The notes under the pieces are model-generated. The model did not search any database. It saw only the letters and a program-made list of their open reading frames with translations, and had not been told where the DNA came from. 31,560 nt of DNA from JAZUOT01 sp045604805 (lineage in GTDB: Bacteria > Bacillota > Clostridia > Oscillospirales > Acutalibacteraceae), in contig JAZUOT010000013.1 of NCBI GenBank assembly GCA_045604805.1, positions 1 to 31,560 of the forward strand. Direction: 5' to 3'. The translations under genes and the position numbers were made by a program. Shown here piece after piece: positions 1-7,493 of the stretch (position 1 is its first letter; each line of letters opens with the position of its first letter).

Positions 1-147
1 CGATGACTTTATATAATCAAGCTGTTCGGGTTCTATAGAACAACCTAAAGTACTAAGCCTCACTAAAGCTTCTTCTTTGTCTCTGCTATCAATAAGAACC
101 CTTAAAAAATCCTGATTAAGATTAAGATGAGATTTATTGTATTCCAT
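1..147 (-). CDS. 5' end of unrecognised gene, Nif11-like N-terminus (partial)
   Basis: Open reading frame from an ATG at 147 that runs off the left edge, giving 49 residues with no stop. I do not recognise the full protein. Residues 13-48 (starting DFLRVLID and ending LDYIKS) have the helical pattern of Nif11-like leader domains: a hydrophobic helix, an acidic R-D-K-E-E turn, then a short 'LG.SI.PEQL' segment. They align without gaps to residues 6-41 of the giant protein at 16583-20494, with about 13 of 36 identities. A G-rich SD (GGTGGGG, 11 bases before the ATG) and a good sigma-A-type promoter at 183-211 support expression. It lies downstream of the rplQ terminator, so it is a separate transcription unit. 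The cargo or function is unseen because the gene is cut. Confidence 0.72.
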   Translation of the reverse strand, partial: MEYNKSHLNLNQDFLRVLIDSRDKEEALVRLSTLGCSIEPEQLDYIKSS

Positions 148-182
148 AGTCTTCCAATCCCCACCAAAATATACACATATAT

Positions 183-211
183 ATTATGCTCCGCCCCCTA
201 TATGAAATCAA
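183..211 (-). promoter_or_regulatory. Predicted sigma-A-type promoter for the partial gene at 1-147
   Basis: On the minus strand, TTGATT (206-211) and CATAAT (183-188) are separated by 17 bases. Transcription would start near 176, about 30 bases before the ATG at 147. The spacer contains a G-rich run. No other gene lies between the rplQ terminator and this promoter. The rest of 212-380 shows no gene or recognisable site; a plus-strand reading frame across 186-452 has no SD and covers both the promoter and the terminator, so it is not a gene. Confidence 0.6.
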
Positions 212-380
212 TTGGAAAATAAAAAAAATTTTACTGCAGAGGTTTACTTTGGCTTTCAGGCTGATATTATCTGTAAAAATAAAACACCTGGCAATGAAAA
301 AAAAGTTTGTTGGAAGTTCGAAATCAATTTATGGAAGAATTTTTAAACGCGCATCAACAGCATATCGCTTATATATAAAT

Positions 381-412
381 AAGGCCCGATCCTCTTTGAG
401 GGATCGAGCCTT
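381..412 (-). terminator. Intrinsic terminator ending the S10-spc-alpha superoperon
   Basis: A 12-base-pair stem (381-392 with 401-412, one G-U pair on the minus strand) encloses an 8-base loop. It lies 31 bases after the rplQ stop. On the minus strand it is followed by an interrupted T-rich stretch (TTATTTATATAT). The stem is strong enough that it may act in both directions. Confidence 0.85.
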
Positions 413-443
413 AAATCATTTTTGTATATCTAAATACTACACT

Positions 444-785
444 TTATATTAACTCTACAATAGCCATTTGAGCGCCGTCGCCTCTCCTTGGTCCCAACTT
501 GGTTATCCTAGTATAACCACCATTTATTTCGGCATATGTTGGAGCTATTTCGTCAAATAACTCAACCACTACCTGTTCTTTTGTTATAAAAGAACGTACC
601 ATCCGCTTATGATGTAAATCATTGGTTTTGGCTAATGTAATCATTTTTTCTGCAAGTGAACGTACTTCTTTAGCTCTGGTAAGAGTTGTTTCTATTTTTT
701 TATTTTCCAAAAGAAAAGTAACCAAGCCTCTGAGCATAGCCATTCTATGAGCTGTTTCTCTTCCTAATTTTCTTGTACCTGGCAT
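444..785 (-). CDS. rplQ: 50S ribosomal protein L17
   Basis: L17 is a large-subunit protein located near the peptide exit region. The 113-residue product has the standard bacterial L17 length and start (MPGTRKLGRETAHR), and ends with the conserved 'Y.RI.KLGPRRGD.A' segment before VELI. The ATG at 785 is preceded by GGAG at a 9-base spacing. It is the last gene of the superoperon: it follows rpoA by 34 bases and is followed by the hairpin terminator at 381-412. Gene order rpsD-rpoA-rplQ is the usual alpha-operon ending. Nothing is missing or altered. Confidence 0.98.
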   Translation of the reverse strand: MPGTRKLGRETAHRMAMLRGLVTFLLENKKIETTLTRAKEVRSLAEKMITLAKTNDLHHKRMVRSFITKEQVVVELFDEIAPTYAEINGGYTRITKLGPRRGDGAQMAIVELI

Positions 786-819
786 TAGAATTCACTCCTT
801 TCAATTTATAAAAAATTTT

Positions 820-1767
820 CTACTCTTCTTCTTTCAGAGATATCCCAAAACTCTCTAATTTTTTTATAACTTCCTCCAAAGACTTCCTGCCAAGATTCCT
901 AACTTTCATCATATCCGCTTCTGTTTTGCAAGCTAAATCTCCGATAGTATCTATGCCTGCCCTCTTCAGACAATTAAAAGACCTTACAGAAAGATCAAAT
1001 TCCTCTATACTGGTAGTCAAAAGTTCCTCTTTATCGATCTTACCAATCTCCAAAACTTTATCATTATTGTTCTCGCTTGTAAGATCAGAGAATAAATCTA
1101 AATGTTCAGTAAATATCATAGATGCTGTAGACACTGCTTCCTTTGCGTTTATAACTCCATTAGTCCATACTTCCAAGCTCAACTTATCATAATCTGTTAT
1201 ACGGCCGACCCTAGTATTTTGAACTTCATAATTTACTCTTTGCACTGGAGCGTATATAGAATCTACGGGTATTATATCTATCGCATCTGCAAAAAACTCC
1301 TGTTTATTCCGTTGGGCGGGGACATATCCCATGCCATTACCCAATGTTATTTCCATATCCAATCTCGCATCTTTTCTTAGAGTAGCTAAATGCAATGTCG
1401 GATTTAAAATCTCTACTTCGCTATCACATTCAATGAAATCGGCTGTAACTTCACAAGGCCCCACTGCATGTATTTCAACGGTTTTATCCTCTTCTGTGTA
1501 TAGTTTGGTTAAGAGTTCTTTTATATTTAATATGATTTCTGATACATCTTCTTTGACACCAGGCAAAGTAGAAAATTCATGAACTATTCCATCTATCTTT
1601 ACACACTTTGCTGCAACTCCTGGCAAAGAACTGAGCATAACCCTTCTCAAGCAGTTTCCTAAAGTCGTACCAAAACCTCTCTCTAAGGGTTCTACAACAA
1701 ATTTTCCATAATTTCCATCCGTAGATATTTCTTCTACCTTTATCGTTGGTTTTTGTATCTGGATCAT
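820..1767 (-). CDS. rpoA: DNA-directed RNA polymerase alpha subunit
   Basis: RpoA dimerises to scaffold RNA polymerase, and its C-terminal domain contacts UP elements and activators. The 315-residue product has the N-terminal assembly domain (roughly 1-230, with FVVEPLERGFGTTLGNCLRR near residue 25). After an acidic linker comes a complete C-terminal domain (about 250-310) with the helix-hairpin-helix segment NLGRKSLEEV. I place the start at the ATG at 1767 rather than the TTG one codon upstream, because GGGAGG lies 7 bases before that ATG. The 115-base gap to rpsD holds a marked hairpin (1844-1872), the largest gap in the spc-alpha part of the operon. Confidence 0.98.
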   Translation of the reverse strand: MIQIQKPTIKVEEISTDGNYGKFVVEPLERGFGTTLGNCLRRVMLSSLPGVAAKCVKIDGIVHEFSTLPGVKEDVSEIILNIKELLTKLYTEEDKTVEIHAVGPCEVTADFIECDSEVEILNPTLHLATLRKDARLDMEITLGNGMGYVPAQRNKQEFFADAIDIIPVDSIYAPVQRVNYEVQNTRVGRITDYDKLSLEVWTNGVINAKEAVSTASMIFTEHLDLFSDLTSENNNDKVLEIGKIDKEELLTTSIEEFDLSVRSFNCLKRAGIDTIGDLACKTEADMMKVRNLGRKSLEEVIKKLESFGISLKEEE

Positions 1768-1843
1768 CAACTATCCTCCCTAAAAATATAAACCTAAAAG
1801 GTAATACTTCTTTAAGTAAAGTAAATATATGTTTATTTGCTAT

Positions 1844-1872
1844 TTCGCATAGGTTGTAAACCTTGGTGCGAA
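1844..1872 (-). promoter_or_regulatory. Hairpin in the rpsD-rpoA intercistronic gap
   Basis: On the minus strand the arms TTCGCA/TGCGAA (6 pairs) and inner AGGTT/AACCT (5 pairs) stack around a small asymmetric internal loop and a TAC triloop. No T-run follows, so it is not an obvious terminator. It starts about 10 bases after the rpsD stop. It could be an RNase processing or stability element, or a protein-binding site. Function is not shown by the sequence. Confidence 0.55.
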
Positions 1873-1882
1873 TATTTTTATA

Positions 1883-2506
1883 TTACTTAGAGTACAACTC
1901 AACGATAAGTGTCTCTTCTACTTCAAGATCTATATCTTCGCGCTTAGCTCTAGCCAGAACTTTACCTTCCAAGCGCTCATCGTTTATCTCAAGCCACGGC
2001 ACTGATGGATTTTCAGTTTTCTCAAGTATTGCTTTCAAACCTTCGCTCTTGCGGCTTTTTTCTCTTATAGCTATAACATCACCAGGCTTTACTAGGAATG
2101 AGGGGATATCTGTTTTCTTTCCATTAACCTCGAAGTGACCATGCATGACCAGCTGTCTTGCCTGTGGACGTGAAGTAGCCCAACCCATTCTGTAAACAAC
2201 ATTATCTAAACGGCTTTCGAGTATTGAAAGTAAATCCTCACCAGTTTTTCCCGGCATTTTAACAGCCAGCTCATAGTAATGTCTGAACTGTTTTTCAAGA
2301 ACCCCATAGTAACGCCTTGTTTTTTGTTTTGCGCGTAACTGTATGCCGTAATCAGAAACCTTCTTACGGCCCTGGCCATGTTGGCCTGGGAAATACTCCC
2401 TGCGTGAAATAGAACATTTATTTGTGTAACATCTATCGCCCTTCAAAAAGAGCTTTTGTCCTTCCCTGCGGCATAGTCTGCAAACAGGTCCTGTATATCT
2501 TGCCAT
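1883..2506 (-). CDS. rpsD: 30S ribosomal protein S4, zinc-binding form
   Basis: S4 is a primary 16S rRNA binder that nucleates assembly of the 30S body; in several bacteria it also represses its own operon. The product is 207 residues. Cys9, Cys12, Cys26 and Cys31 form an intact zinc site, so this is the C+ form. The S4 RNA-binding domain follows at roughly residues 97-165 (SRLDNVVYRMGWA, then LVMHGHFEVNGKK). It lies inside the alpha operon between rpsK and rpoA, unlike Bacillus subtilis where rpsD stands alone. The start is the ATG at 2506. Confidence 0.98.
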   Translation of the reverse strand: MARYTGPVCRLCRREGQKLFLKGDRCYTNKCSISRREYFPGQHGQGRKKVSDYGIQLRAKQKTRRYYGVLEKQFRHYYELAVKMPGKTGEDLLSILESRLDNVVYRMGWATSRPQARQLVMHGHFEVNGKKTDIPSFLVKPGDVIAIREKSRKSEGLKAILEKTENPSVPWLEINDERLEGKVLARAKREDIDLEVEETLIVELYSK

Positions 2507-2566
2507 ATTCTAGCTTTACACCTCCATGGATTTTTGCTGTTATTCCTAGAATAACACTTATAAAAA

Positions 2567-2968
2567 CTACACTCTTCTGCGCTTTGGTGGGCGACATCCG
2601 TTGTGTGGGATAGGAGTAACGTCTTTTATAGAAGTTACTTCCAAACCAGCAGCTTGGAGTGCTCTTATAGCAGCTTCGCGGCCTGAACCTGGGCCCTTTA
2701 CGAATACTGCAACGGATTTCATTCCATTATCGCGAGCAAGTTTTGCAGCATTTTCTGCTGCTGACTGTGCTGCAAATGGTGTGCTCTTTCTTGAACCTTT
2801 GAAGCCCAATTCACCAGCACTTGCCCATGATACTGTGTTACCGTGTACATCTGATATGGTAACTATTGTATTGTTGAATGTAGCGTGTATATGTGCACAG
2901 CCACGTTCAACATTTTTACGGTCACGACGTCTGCGAGTCGTTGTCTTTTTACCTGTCTTTGGTGCCAT
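2567..2968 (-). CDS. rpsK: 30S ribosomal protein S11
   Basis: S11 sits on the 30S platform at the mRNA exit. The 133-residue product begins MAPKTGKKTTTRRRRDRKNV, carries the conserved GPGSGREAAIRAL segment, and ends in the usual HNGCRPPKRRRV tail. Two in-frame ATGs are six bases apart. I chose 2968 because the G-rich SD (GGGGG) is then 9 bases upstream, whereas it nearly abuts the ATG at 2974. The gene follows rpsM by 14 bases and precedes rpsD by 60. Confidence 0.97.
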   Translation of the reverse strand: MAPKTGKKTTTRRRRDRKNVERGCAHIHATFNNTIVTISDVHGNTVSWASAGELGFKGSRKSTPFAAQSAAENAAKLARDNGMKSVAVFVKGPGSGREAAIRALQAAGLEVTSIKDVTPIPHNGCRPPKRRRV

Positions 2969-2982
2969 TTTCATCTTCCCCC

Positions 2983-3351
2983 TTATTTCTTCTTGTTAGC
3001 CATTGTCTTCTTAGGACCTTTTCTTGTCCTTGCATTTGTTTTTGAGCGCTGGCCTCTTACTGGAAGACCTTTACGATGGCGTATTCCTCTGTAACATCCT
3101 ATTTCGATAAGACGTTTAATATTGAAAGCTATATCACGACGTAAATCACCCTCAACTGTGCAATTTCTATCGATATACTCTCTGAGCTTTGATACATCGC
3201 TTTCTGTGAGATCTCTTGTTCTAGTATCAGGATTTACTCCTGTTTCCTCTAAAATCTTCTTTGCTGTAGAAGGGCCTATACCGTAAATGTAAGTAAGACT
3301 AGCTTCTATTCTTTTATCTCTTGGTAAGTCAATACCTGCTATACGTGCCAT
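2983..3351 (-). CDS. rpsM: 30S ribosomal protein S13
   Basis: S13 is a 30S head protein that contacts the P-site tRNA and forms bridges with the large subunit. The product is 122 residues, the normal length. It opens MARIAGIDLPRDKR, has the helix-two-turn-helix region (YIYGIGPSTAKKIL near residue 22), and ends in the basic tail GPKKTMANKKK that reaches into the P site. The ATG at 3351 has GGAGG upstream. It is the first gene of the alpha block, following rpmJ. Confidence 0.98.
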   Translation of the reverse strand: MARIAGIDLPRDKRIEASLTYIYGIGPSTAKKILEETGVNPDTRTRDLTESDVSKLREYIDRNCTVEGDLRRDIAFNIKRLIEIGCYRGIRHRKGLPVRGQRSKTNARTRKGPKKTMANKKK

Positions 3352-3386
3352 TAGTCTCTAACACCTCCTGATGATTTCTAAAACTT

Positions 3387-3500
3387 CTAACCTTGGCGTT
3401 GTTTGTGCCTTGGGTTTTCACATATTACCATTATTTTGCCATGGCGTTTTATGATTTTGCATTTTTCACATATTTTTTTGACAGAAGGTCTAACTTTCAT
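3387..3500 (-). CDS. rpmJ: 50S ribosomal protein L36, zinc-binding form
   Basis: This is a 37-residue protein beginning MKVRPSVKKICEKC and ending NPRHKQRQG. Cys11, Cys14, Cys27 and His32 make the intact zinc ribbon of the C+ form of L36, which packs into 23S rRNA in late assembly. The ATG at 3500 is preceded by GGAGG at a 9-base spacing. Its position between infA and rpsM is the classical one. The gap of 35 bases to rpsM holds nothing notable. Confidence 0.97.
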   Translation of the reverse strand: MKVRPSVKKICEKCKIIKRHGKIMVICENPRHKQRQG

Positions 3501-3541
3501 TTTTTATTACCTCCTCATTAAGTTTCTGCCGCTTTATTTTT

Positions 3542-3760
3542 TTATTTAGTTCTCCACGTAATTCTTCCGCGAGTAAGGTCATATGGTGACATCTCGACTG
3601 TAACTTTATCTCCCGGTAATATTCTGATAAAGTTCATTCTAAGTTTACCAGATATATGAGCTGTAATCACGTGTTTATTTTGTAATTCAACTTTAAAAGT
3701 TGCATTAGGTAAAGCTTCTAATACTACACCTTCGACCTCTATAGCGTCTTGCTTCGACAA
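3542..3760 (-). CDS. infA: Translation initiation factor IF-1
   Basis: IF-1 binds the 30S A site and helps IF-2 and IF-3 assemble the initiation complex. The product is 72 residues, the canonical length, a single OB fold (MSKQDAIEVEGVVLEALPNA at the start, and the LRMNFIRILPGDKV and SPYDLTRGRI segments). The start codon is TTG at 3760, decided by AGGAGG 8 bases upstream and by exact agreement with the family N-terminus. It lies between the KOW-domain gene and rpmJ. Confidence 0.98.
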   Translation of the reverse strand: MSKQDAIEVEGVVLEALPNATFKVELQNKHVITAHISGKLRMNFIRILPGDKVTVEMSPYDLTRGRITWRTK

Positions 3761-3786
3761 ACCGACAACCTCCTACCTTTAATATT

Positions 3787-4041
3787 TTATTTTGCTTTTC
3801 CTCTTTCTTTGAATTCCCTCAGAGCTGTTCTGATTTTTTTATCAGTACAAAGGAGTTCTTTTTCTACCCTTATATTTGTTGGGAATAAATGCTTTAATTT
3901 TTTCTTCTTAGGATTTTCCAGCTTTCTGCTCTTTCCATCTGAAATAAAAGCATAGTCCCCTTCAAGCTGCAGTATAACGAAAAATTCCCCTTTATCGTGC
4001 CCAGCTCTCGAGCGCACAATAAGACTCTCATCAAAGTCCAT
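3787..4041 (-). CDS. KOW-domain (L14e/L6e/L27e-like) small protein
   Basis: This 84-residue basic protein of the KOW type has SRAGHDKG at residues 11-18, then 'D.YAFISDGKSRKLENPKKKK', a pattern seen in the COG2163 group related to archaeal and eukaryotic L14e. In Clostridia and relatives such a gene commonly sits between map and infA, as here. An RNA or ribosome role is likely by context and fold, but I know of no established molecular function. The ATG at 4041 is preceded by AGGTGG. The gap is 26 bases to infA and 27 to map, consistent with cotranscription. Confidence 0.85.
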   Translation of the reverse strand: MDFDESLIVRSRAGHDKGEFFVILQLEGDYAFISDGKSRKLENPKKKKLKHLFPTNIRVEKELLCTDKKIRTALREFKERGKAK

Positions 4042-4068
4042 ATGTTTCCACCTTCTGATTATACCATA

Positions 4069-4821
4069 TTACTCAGGTAAAGTAAGAATAACAGGACCTG
4101 AATCTGTAATAGCAATATTGTGCTCAAAGTGAGCTGAAAGCTTTTTATCTGCGGTAACTGTTGTCCATCCGTCATCCAAAACTCTAACAGCGCTGCTCCC
4201 CTCGTTTACCATTGGCTCTATTGCTATGGTCATTCCCGACATAAGTCTTGTTCCTCTATGAGGCGAGCCGAAATTTGGTACACTCGGGTCTTCGTGCATA
4301 TCCGCGCCTACTCCATGGCCGACAAAATCTCTCACCACCGAGTAACCGCGAACTTTGACATACTCTTCGACTGTATTACCGATATCACCAATTCTATTTC
4401 CGGGAAGTGCCTGCTCTATAGCTTTGTATAAACTTTCCCTCGTAGCCTCAAGCAGAGCTTTTGCGTTTTCGCCTATTTCTCCGCAGCTGAAGGTATAAGC
4501 TGTGTCCCCGTGGAAGCCTTTGTAATAAGCTCCTACATCAACAGACACTATATCCCCGTTTTTTATAATACAGTCCCTACTTGGTATGCCATGGACAACG
4601 ACATTATTGAGTGAAATACATGTACTGGCTGGAAAGCCACCGTATCCCAGAAAAGAAGGACTTGCTCCTTGTTTTTCTATGAACTTCCTCACGGACTCAT
4701 CTATTTCCTTGGTGCTTATGCCTTCCTTTATCATTTCGCCGGCTCTCAAAAGCGCCAGTGCCGCAATTTTTCCCGCATCTTTCATAAGTGAAATCTCACG
4801 GTCTGTTTTGAGCAGAATCAA
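4069..4821 (-). CDS. map: Methionine aminopeptidase, type I
   Basis: Map removes the initiator Met from nascent proteins. All five metal ligands are visible: the two Asp in SVDVGAYYKGFHGDTAYTF, the His in FVGHGVGADMHEDP, the Glu in IAIEPMV and the Glu in HFEHNIAI. I place the start at the TTG at 4821 (MILLKTDREISLMKDAG, 250 residues). GAGGG lies 7 bases upstream and this matches the family N-terminus. A longer frame from a TTG at 4848 would overlap adk and contain the SD itself. The gene follows adk by 16 bases. Confidence 0.96.
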   Translation of the reverse strand: MILLKTDREISLMKDAGKIAALALLRAGEMIKEGISTKEIDESVRKFIEKQGASPSFLGYGGFPASTCISLNNVVVHGIPSRDCIIKNGDIVSVDVGAYYKGFHGDTAYTFSCGEIGENAKALLEATRESLYKAIEQALPGNRIGDIGNTVEEYVKVRGYSVVRDFVGHGVGADMHEDPSVPNFGSPHRGTRLMSGMTIAIEPMVNEGSSAVRVLDDGWTTVTADKKLSAHFEHNIAITDSGPVILTLPE

Positions 4822-4837
4822 TATAGTACCCTCTTTC

Positions 4838-5470
4838 TCATGATTCAATCAATTCAATTGCTCTTCTTGTTATCTCATCAATATCTATATTACCTTTGAC
4901 CGAAAAGAGTTTGCCTTGTTTTTCATAGTAGGCTATGAGCGGCTCCGTTTCCTTATGATAAACAATAAGTCTTTTCTTCACGGTTTCCGGTATGTCGTCG
5001 TCGCGCTGAAAAAGGTTACTGTGGCATTTATCACATTTTCCATCTTCTAGTGGTGGGTTGTATTTATTGTGGAAAACTGATCCACATGTGCCACAAACAC
5101 GGCGTCCGGACATTCGCTTTATTATATCTTCGTCTTCAACATGCAAGTTAATGACCTTATCGATAGTAATATTGCTCCTATCCAGAACCTCGGCCTGAGT
5201 AATTGTCCTTGGAAAACCGTCGAAAACAAAACCCCCATTGCAATCTTGCTTTTTAAGTCTCTCTTCGACTATTCCCATGACCAGGTCATCAGGAACTAAC
5301 TGCCCCTTATCTAAGTAGGGCTTTGCCTTGATACCAAGTTCAGTGCCGTTTCTCAGCGCAGTTCTTATGATATCCCCCGTAGCTATATGAGGAATACCAT
5401 AATGGGAACAAATTCTCTTCGCTTGCGTTCCCTTTCCGGCGCCAGGGGCGCCAAGAAGAATGATATTCAT
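4838..5470 (-). CDS. adk: Adenylate kinase, zinc-lid form
   Basis: Adk interconverts ATP + AMP and 2 ADP. The product is 210 residues. It has the P-loop GAPGAGKGTQ at residues 7-16, the AMP-binding region (HIATGDIIRTALRNGTELG) and the FVFDGFPRT segment. The LID is long and zinc-binding, with paired cysteines in CGTCGSVFHN and CDKC, as is usual in Gram-positive enzymes. The order secY-adk-map is typical of Firmicutes. The ATG at 5470 lies 32 bases after secY. Confidence 0.97.
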   Translation of the reverse strand: MNIILLGAPGAGKGTQAKRICSHYGIPHIATGDIIRTALRNGTELGIKAKPYLDKGQLVPDDLVMGIVEERLKKQDCNGGFVFDGFPRTITQAEVLDRSNITIDKVINLHVEDEDIIKRMSGRRVCGTCGSVFHNKYNPPLEDGKCDKCHSNLFQRDDDIPETVKKRLIVYHKETEPLIAYYEKQGKLFSVKGNIDIDEITRRAIELIES

Positions 5471-5502
5471 TTTGTAATAACCAAACTCCTCTTTGTAACT
5501 AC

Positions 5503-6831
5503 TTAATCAAGGAAGCCTTTATAGTGGCGCATCATCATCTGTGATTCCAACTGTTTCATGGTATCAAGCGCTACACCAACCAAAATTATAATAGATGTTC
5601 CACCAAGCATCATATTTTTCATTCCAGTTATATTGCCGTAAACTATCGGCAACAGTGCGATGAATGCCAAAAAGAAAGCTCCTATCAAAGTTACCTTGGA
5701 TAAAATTTTGGAAATGTACTCTGTCGTCGGGCGGCCAGGGCGTATTCCTGGTATCGTGCCGTTATTCTGACGTAAGTTATTCGCCATTTCTATCGGGTTA
5801 TACTGTATCGTAGTGTAGAAGAATGAGAACATTATTATCAAGAGGAAATATAGTAGTGCGTACATCCAACCTGTCGTAGAAAAGGCATCAAAGAATCCTT
5901 TCCAAAAACCCTCTTGCACATTAACAAAAAGCTGTATGGTGCTTGGGATAGACAAAATAGAGCTTGCAAATATTATCGGGATAACACCTGATAAATTTAC
6001 TTTTATCGGAATATGTGTGCTTTGTCCGCCGTACATTTTTCTTCCGACAACTCTCTTTGCATACTGTACCGGTATCCTGCGTTCTGCACCGTTCATGAAG
6101 GTAATAACCCATATGACAGCCAAGAAAACTAATACAAATAGCGGTACAAAGACATAGTACTGTGTGCTACCTGATGAACCTAATTGCCAGTAATTTTTCA
6201 CCTGTTGGAATATGCTGGGGATTCTAGCAACAATTCCTGCGAATAGTAAAATTGAAATTCCGTTTCCTATGCCAAATTGGTTTATCTGTTCGCCAAGCCA
6301 CATCATGAGGGCTGTACCTGCTGTGAAAACCAAAATGATAACTATCGCGGTGAATACTCCCTCGAAACCTGAGGTATAGTTGGCAATTTGAGAACCATTA
6401 AAAGCACTGTTTCTCAAATAAACATAGTAAGCAGTTCCCTGTACTAAGCCAAGCACAACTGTAAGATACCTAGTAATAGCGCCAATTTTCTTCCTGCCTT
6501 CTTCGCCTTCTTTAGAAAGTCTCTCAAGTGCTGGTATCGCCACAGCTAAAAGCTGCATGATTATCGAGCTGTTGATGTACGGTGTAACACTCATTGCAAA
6601 AAGTGTCGCATTTGAGAAAGCTCCACCCGAGAGCATATCAAGATAAGAAAGAACATTAGCAGATTCGCCGGTACCGACATATTCGTTCATCAAACCTGAA
6701 AGTGCATCCATATTCAGAAATGGCACTGGCATACAGGCACCTATACGGAAAATTACTATTATGAAAAATGTGAAAATAACCTTTTTTCTGAGTTCCGGTA
6801 TATTCCATGCGTTTTGCAGAGTCTTAAGCAA
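5503..6831 (-). CDS. secY: Protein translocase channel subunit SecY
   Basis: SecY is the inner-membrane channel of the Sec export pathway. The product is 442 residues with about ten hydrophobic segments, the first at residues 19-36, followed by the plug-region segment DMLSGGAFSNATLFAMSVTP. The cytosolic loop EGEEGRKKI and the conserved PGIRPGRPT loop near the C-terminal third are present. The start is TTG at 6831, only one base after the rplO stop, with GAGGTGAT inside the rplO end as SD. Translation is therefore probably coupled to L15. Confidence 0.97.
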   Translation of the reverse strand: MLKTLQNAWNIPELRKKVIFTFFIIVIFRIGACMPVPFLNMDALSGLMNEYVGTGESANVLSYLDMLSGGAFSNATLFAMSVTPYINSSIIMQLLAVAIPALERLSKEGEEGRKKIGAITRYLTVVLGLVQGTAYYVYLRNSAFNGSQIANYTSGFEGVFTAIVIILVFTAGTALMMWLGEQINQFGIGNGISILLFAGIVARIPSIFQQVKNYWQLGSSGSTQYYVFVPLFVLVFLAVIWVITFMNGAERRIPVQYAKRVVGRKMYGGQSTHIPIKVNLSGVIPIIFASSILSIPSTIQLFVNVQEGFWKGFFDAFSTTGWMYALLYFLLIIMFSFFYTTIQYNPIEMANNLRQNNGTIPGIRPGRPTTEYISKILSKVTLIGAFFLAFIALLPIVYGNITGMKNMMLGGTSIIILVGVALDTMKQLESQMMMRHYKGFLD

Positions 6832-6832
6832 A

Positions 6833-7276
6833 TCAGATCACCTCTGCCTTCCCGCCGGCTCCTTCTATTTTTTCTTTTGCAGACTTTGAGTAAGCCGCTA
6901 CTCGAACATTAAGATTTTTCTTTTCTAACTGGCCGTTGCCCAAAATTTTTACTCCATCGCCGGTTTTCTTAAGAATACCAGCCTTGAGCAAAGCTTCGTT
7001 ATCTACTGTATCTCCGTCATTAAAGGCATTGAGAGATCTTATATTAATTGCAACTATTTGTTTAGCAAATATGTTATTGAAACCTCTCTTAGGCACTCTT
7101 CTTTGCAAAGGCATTTGTCCACCTTCGAAACCAAGTTGCATTCCTGAGCCAGACCTTGCTTTTTGGCCTTTGTGGCCTTTTCCTGAAGTTTTGCCCCAGC
7201 CTGAACCATGGCCTCTGCCGACACGCTTTGCTTTTCTCTTAGCACCATCTGCTGGTGAAAGTTCATGCAATTTCAT
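6833..7276 (-). CDS. rplO: 50S ribosomal protein L15
   Basis: L15 is an assembly protein of the large subunit. The product is 147 residues. The start is MKLHELSPADGAKRKAKRVG, followed by the glycine-rich extended arm (GRGHGSGWGKTSGKGHKG) and the GFEGGQMPLQRRVPKRGF segment. I chose the ATG at 7276: AGGAGG is 9-11 bases upstream. The longer GTG frame from 7288 starts inside the SD. The gene ends one base before secY. Confidence 0.97.
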   Translation of the reverse strand: MKLHELSPADGAKRKAKRVGRGHGSGWGKTSGKGHKGQKARSGSGMQLGFEGGQMPLQRRVPKRGFNNIFAKQIVAINIRSLNAFNDGDTVDNEALLKAGILKKTGDGVKILGNGQLEKKNLNVRVAAYSKSAKEKIEGAGGKAEVI

Positions 7277-7299
7277 AATTACCTGCACCTCCTTTTATT

Positions 7300-7479
7300 T
7301 TAAGCTTCTTCTACTTTCAAAAGATGAGATATTTTCTTGATCTTACCACTAGTCTGTGGATTTTCTGGCTGAACAGTGCTGTCACCTATCTTGCCAAGAC
7401 CCAAAGCTTTGGCGGTAGCAATCTGATCTTTTTTACTGCCGATAAGGCTTTTGACAAGAGTTATCTTGACTTTATTCAT
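7300..7479 (-). CDS. rpmD: 50S ribosomal protein L30
   Basis: The product is 59 residues, the normal short bacterial L30. It begins MNKVKITLVKSLIGSKKDQI and contains 'A.ALGLGKIGDS.VQ', the characteristic region that contacts 23S rRNA. The ATG at 7479 has AGGAGG about 7 bases upstream. It lies between rpsE (14-base gap) and rplO (23-base gap), the standard spc position. The last residues, VEEA, are unremarkable. Confidence 0.97.
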   Translation of the reverse strand: MNKVKITLVKSLIGSKKDQIATAKALGLGKIGDSTVQPENPQTSGKIKKISHLLKVEEA

Positions 7480-7493
7480 TATTGCTTCCTCCT

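Noticed and set aside
186..452. Plus-strand open frame of 88 codons
   Set aside because: No SD, and it runs over the minus-strand promoter at 183-211 and the superoperon terminator; the protein resembles nothing.
4822..4848. Longer map start at TTG 4848
   Set aside because: It would overlap the adk end and contain the GAGGG SD of the TTG at 4821, which gives the family N-terminus.
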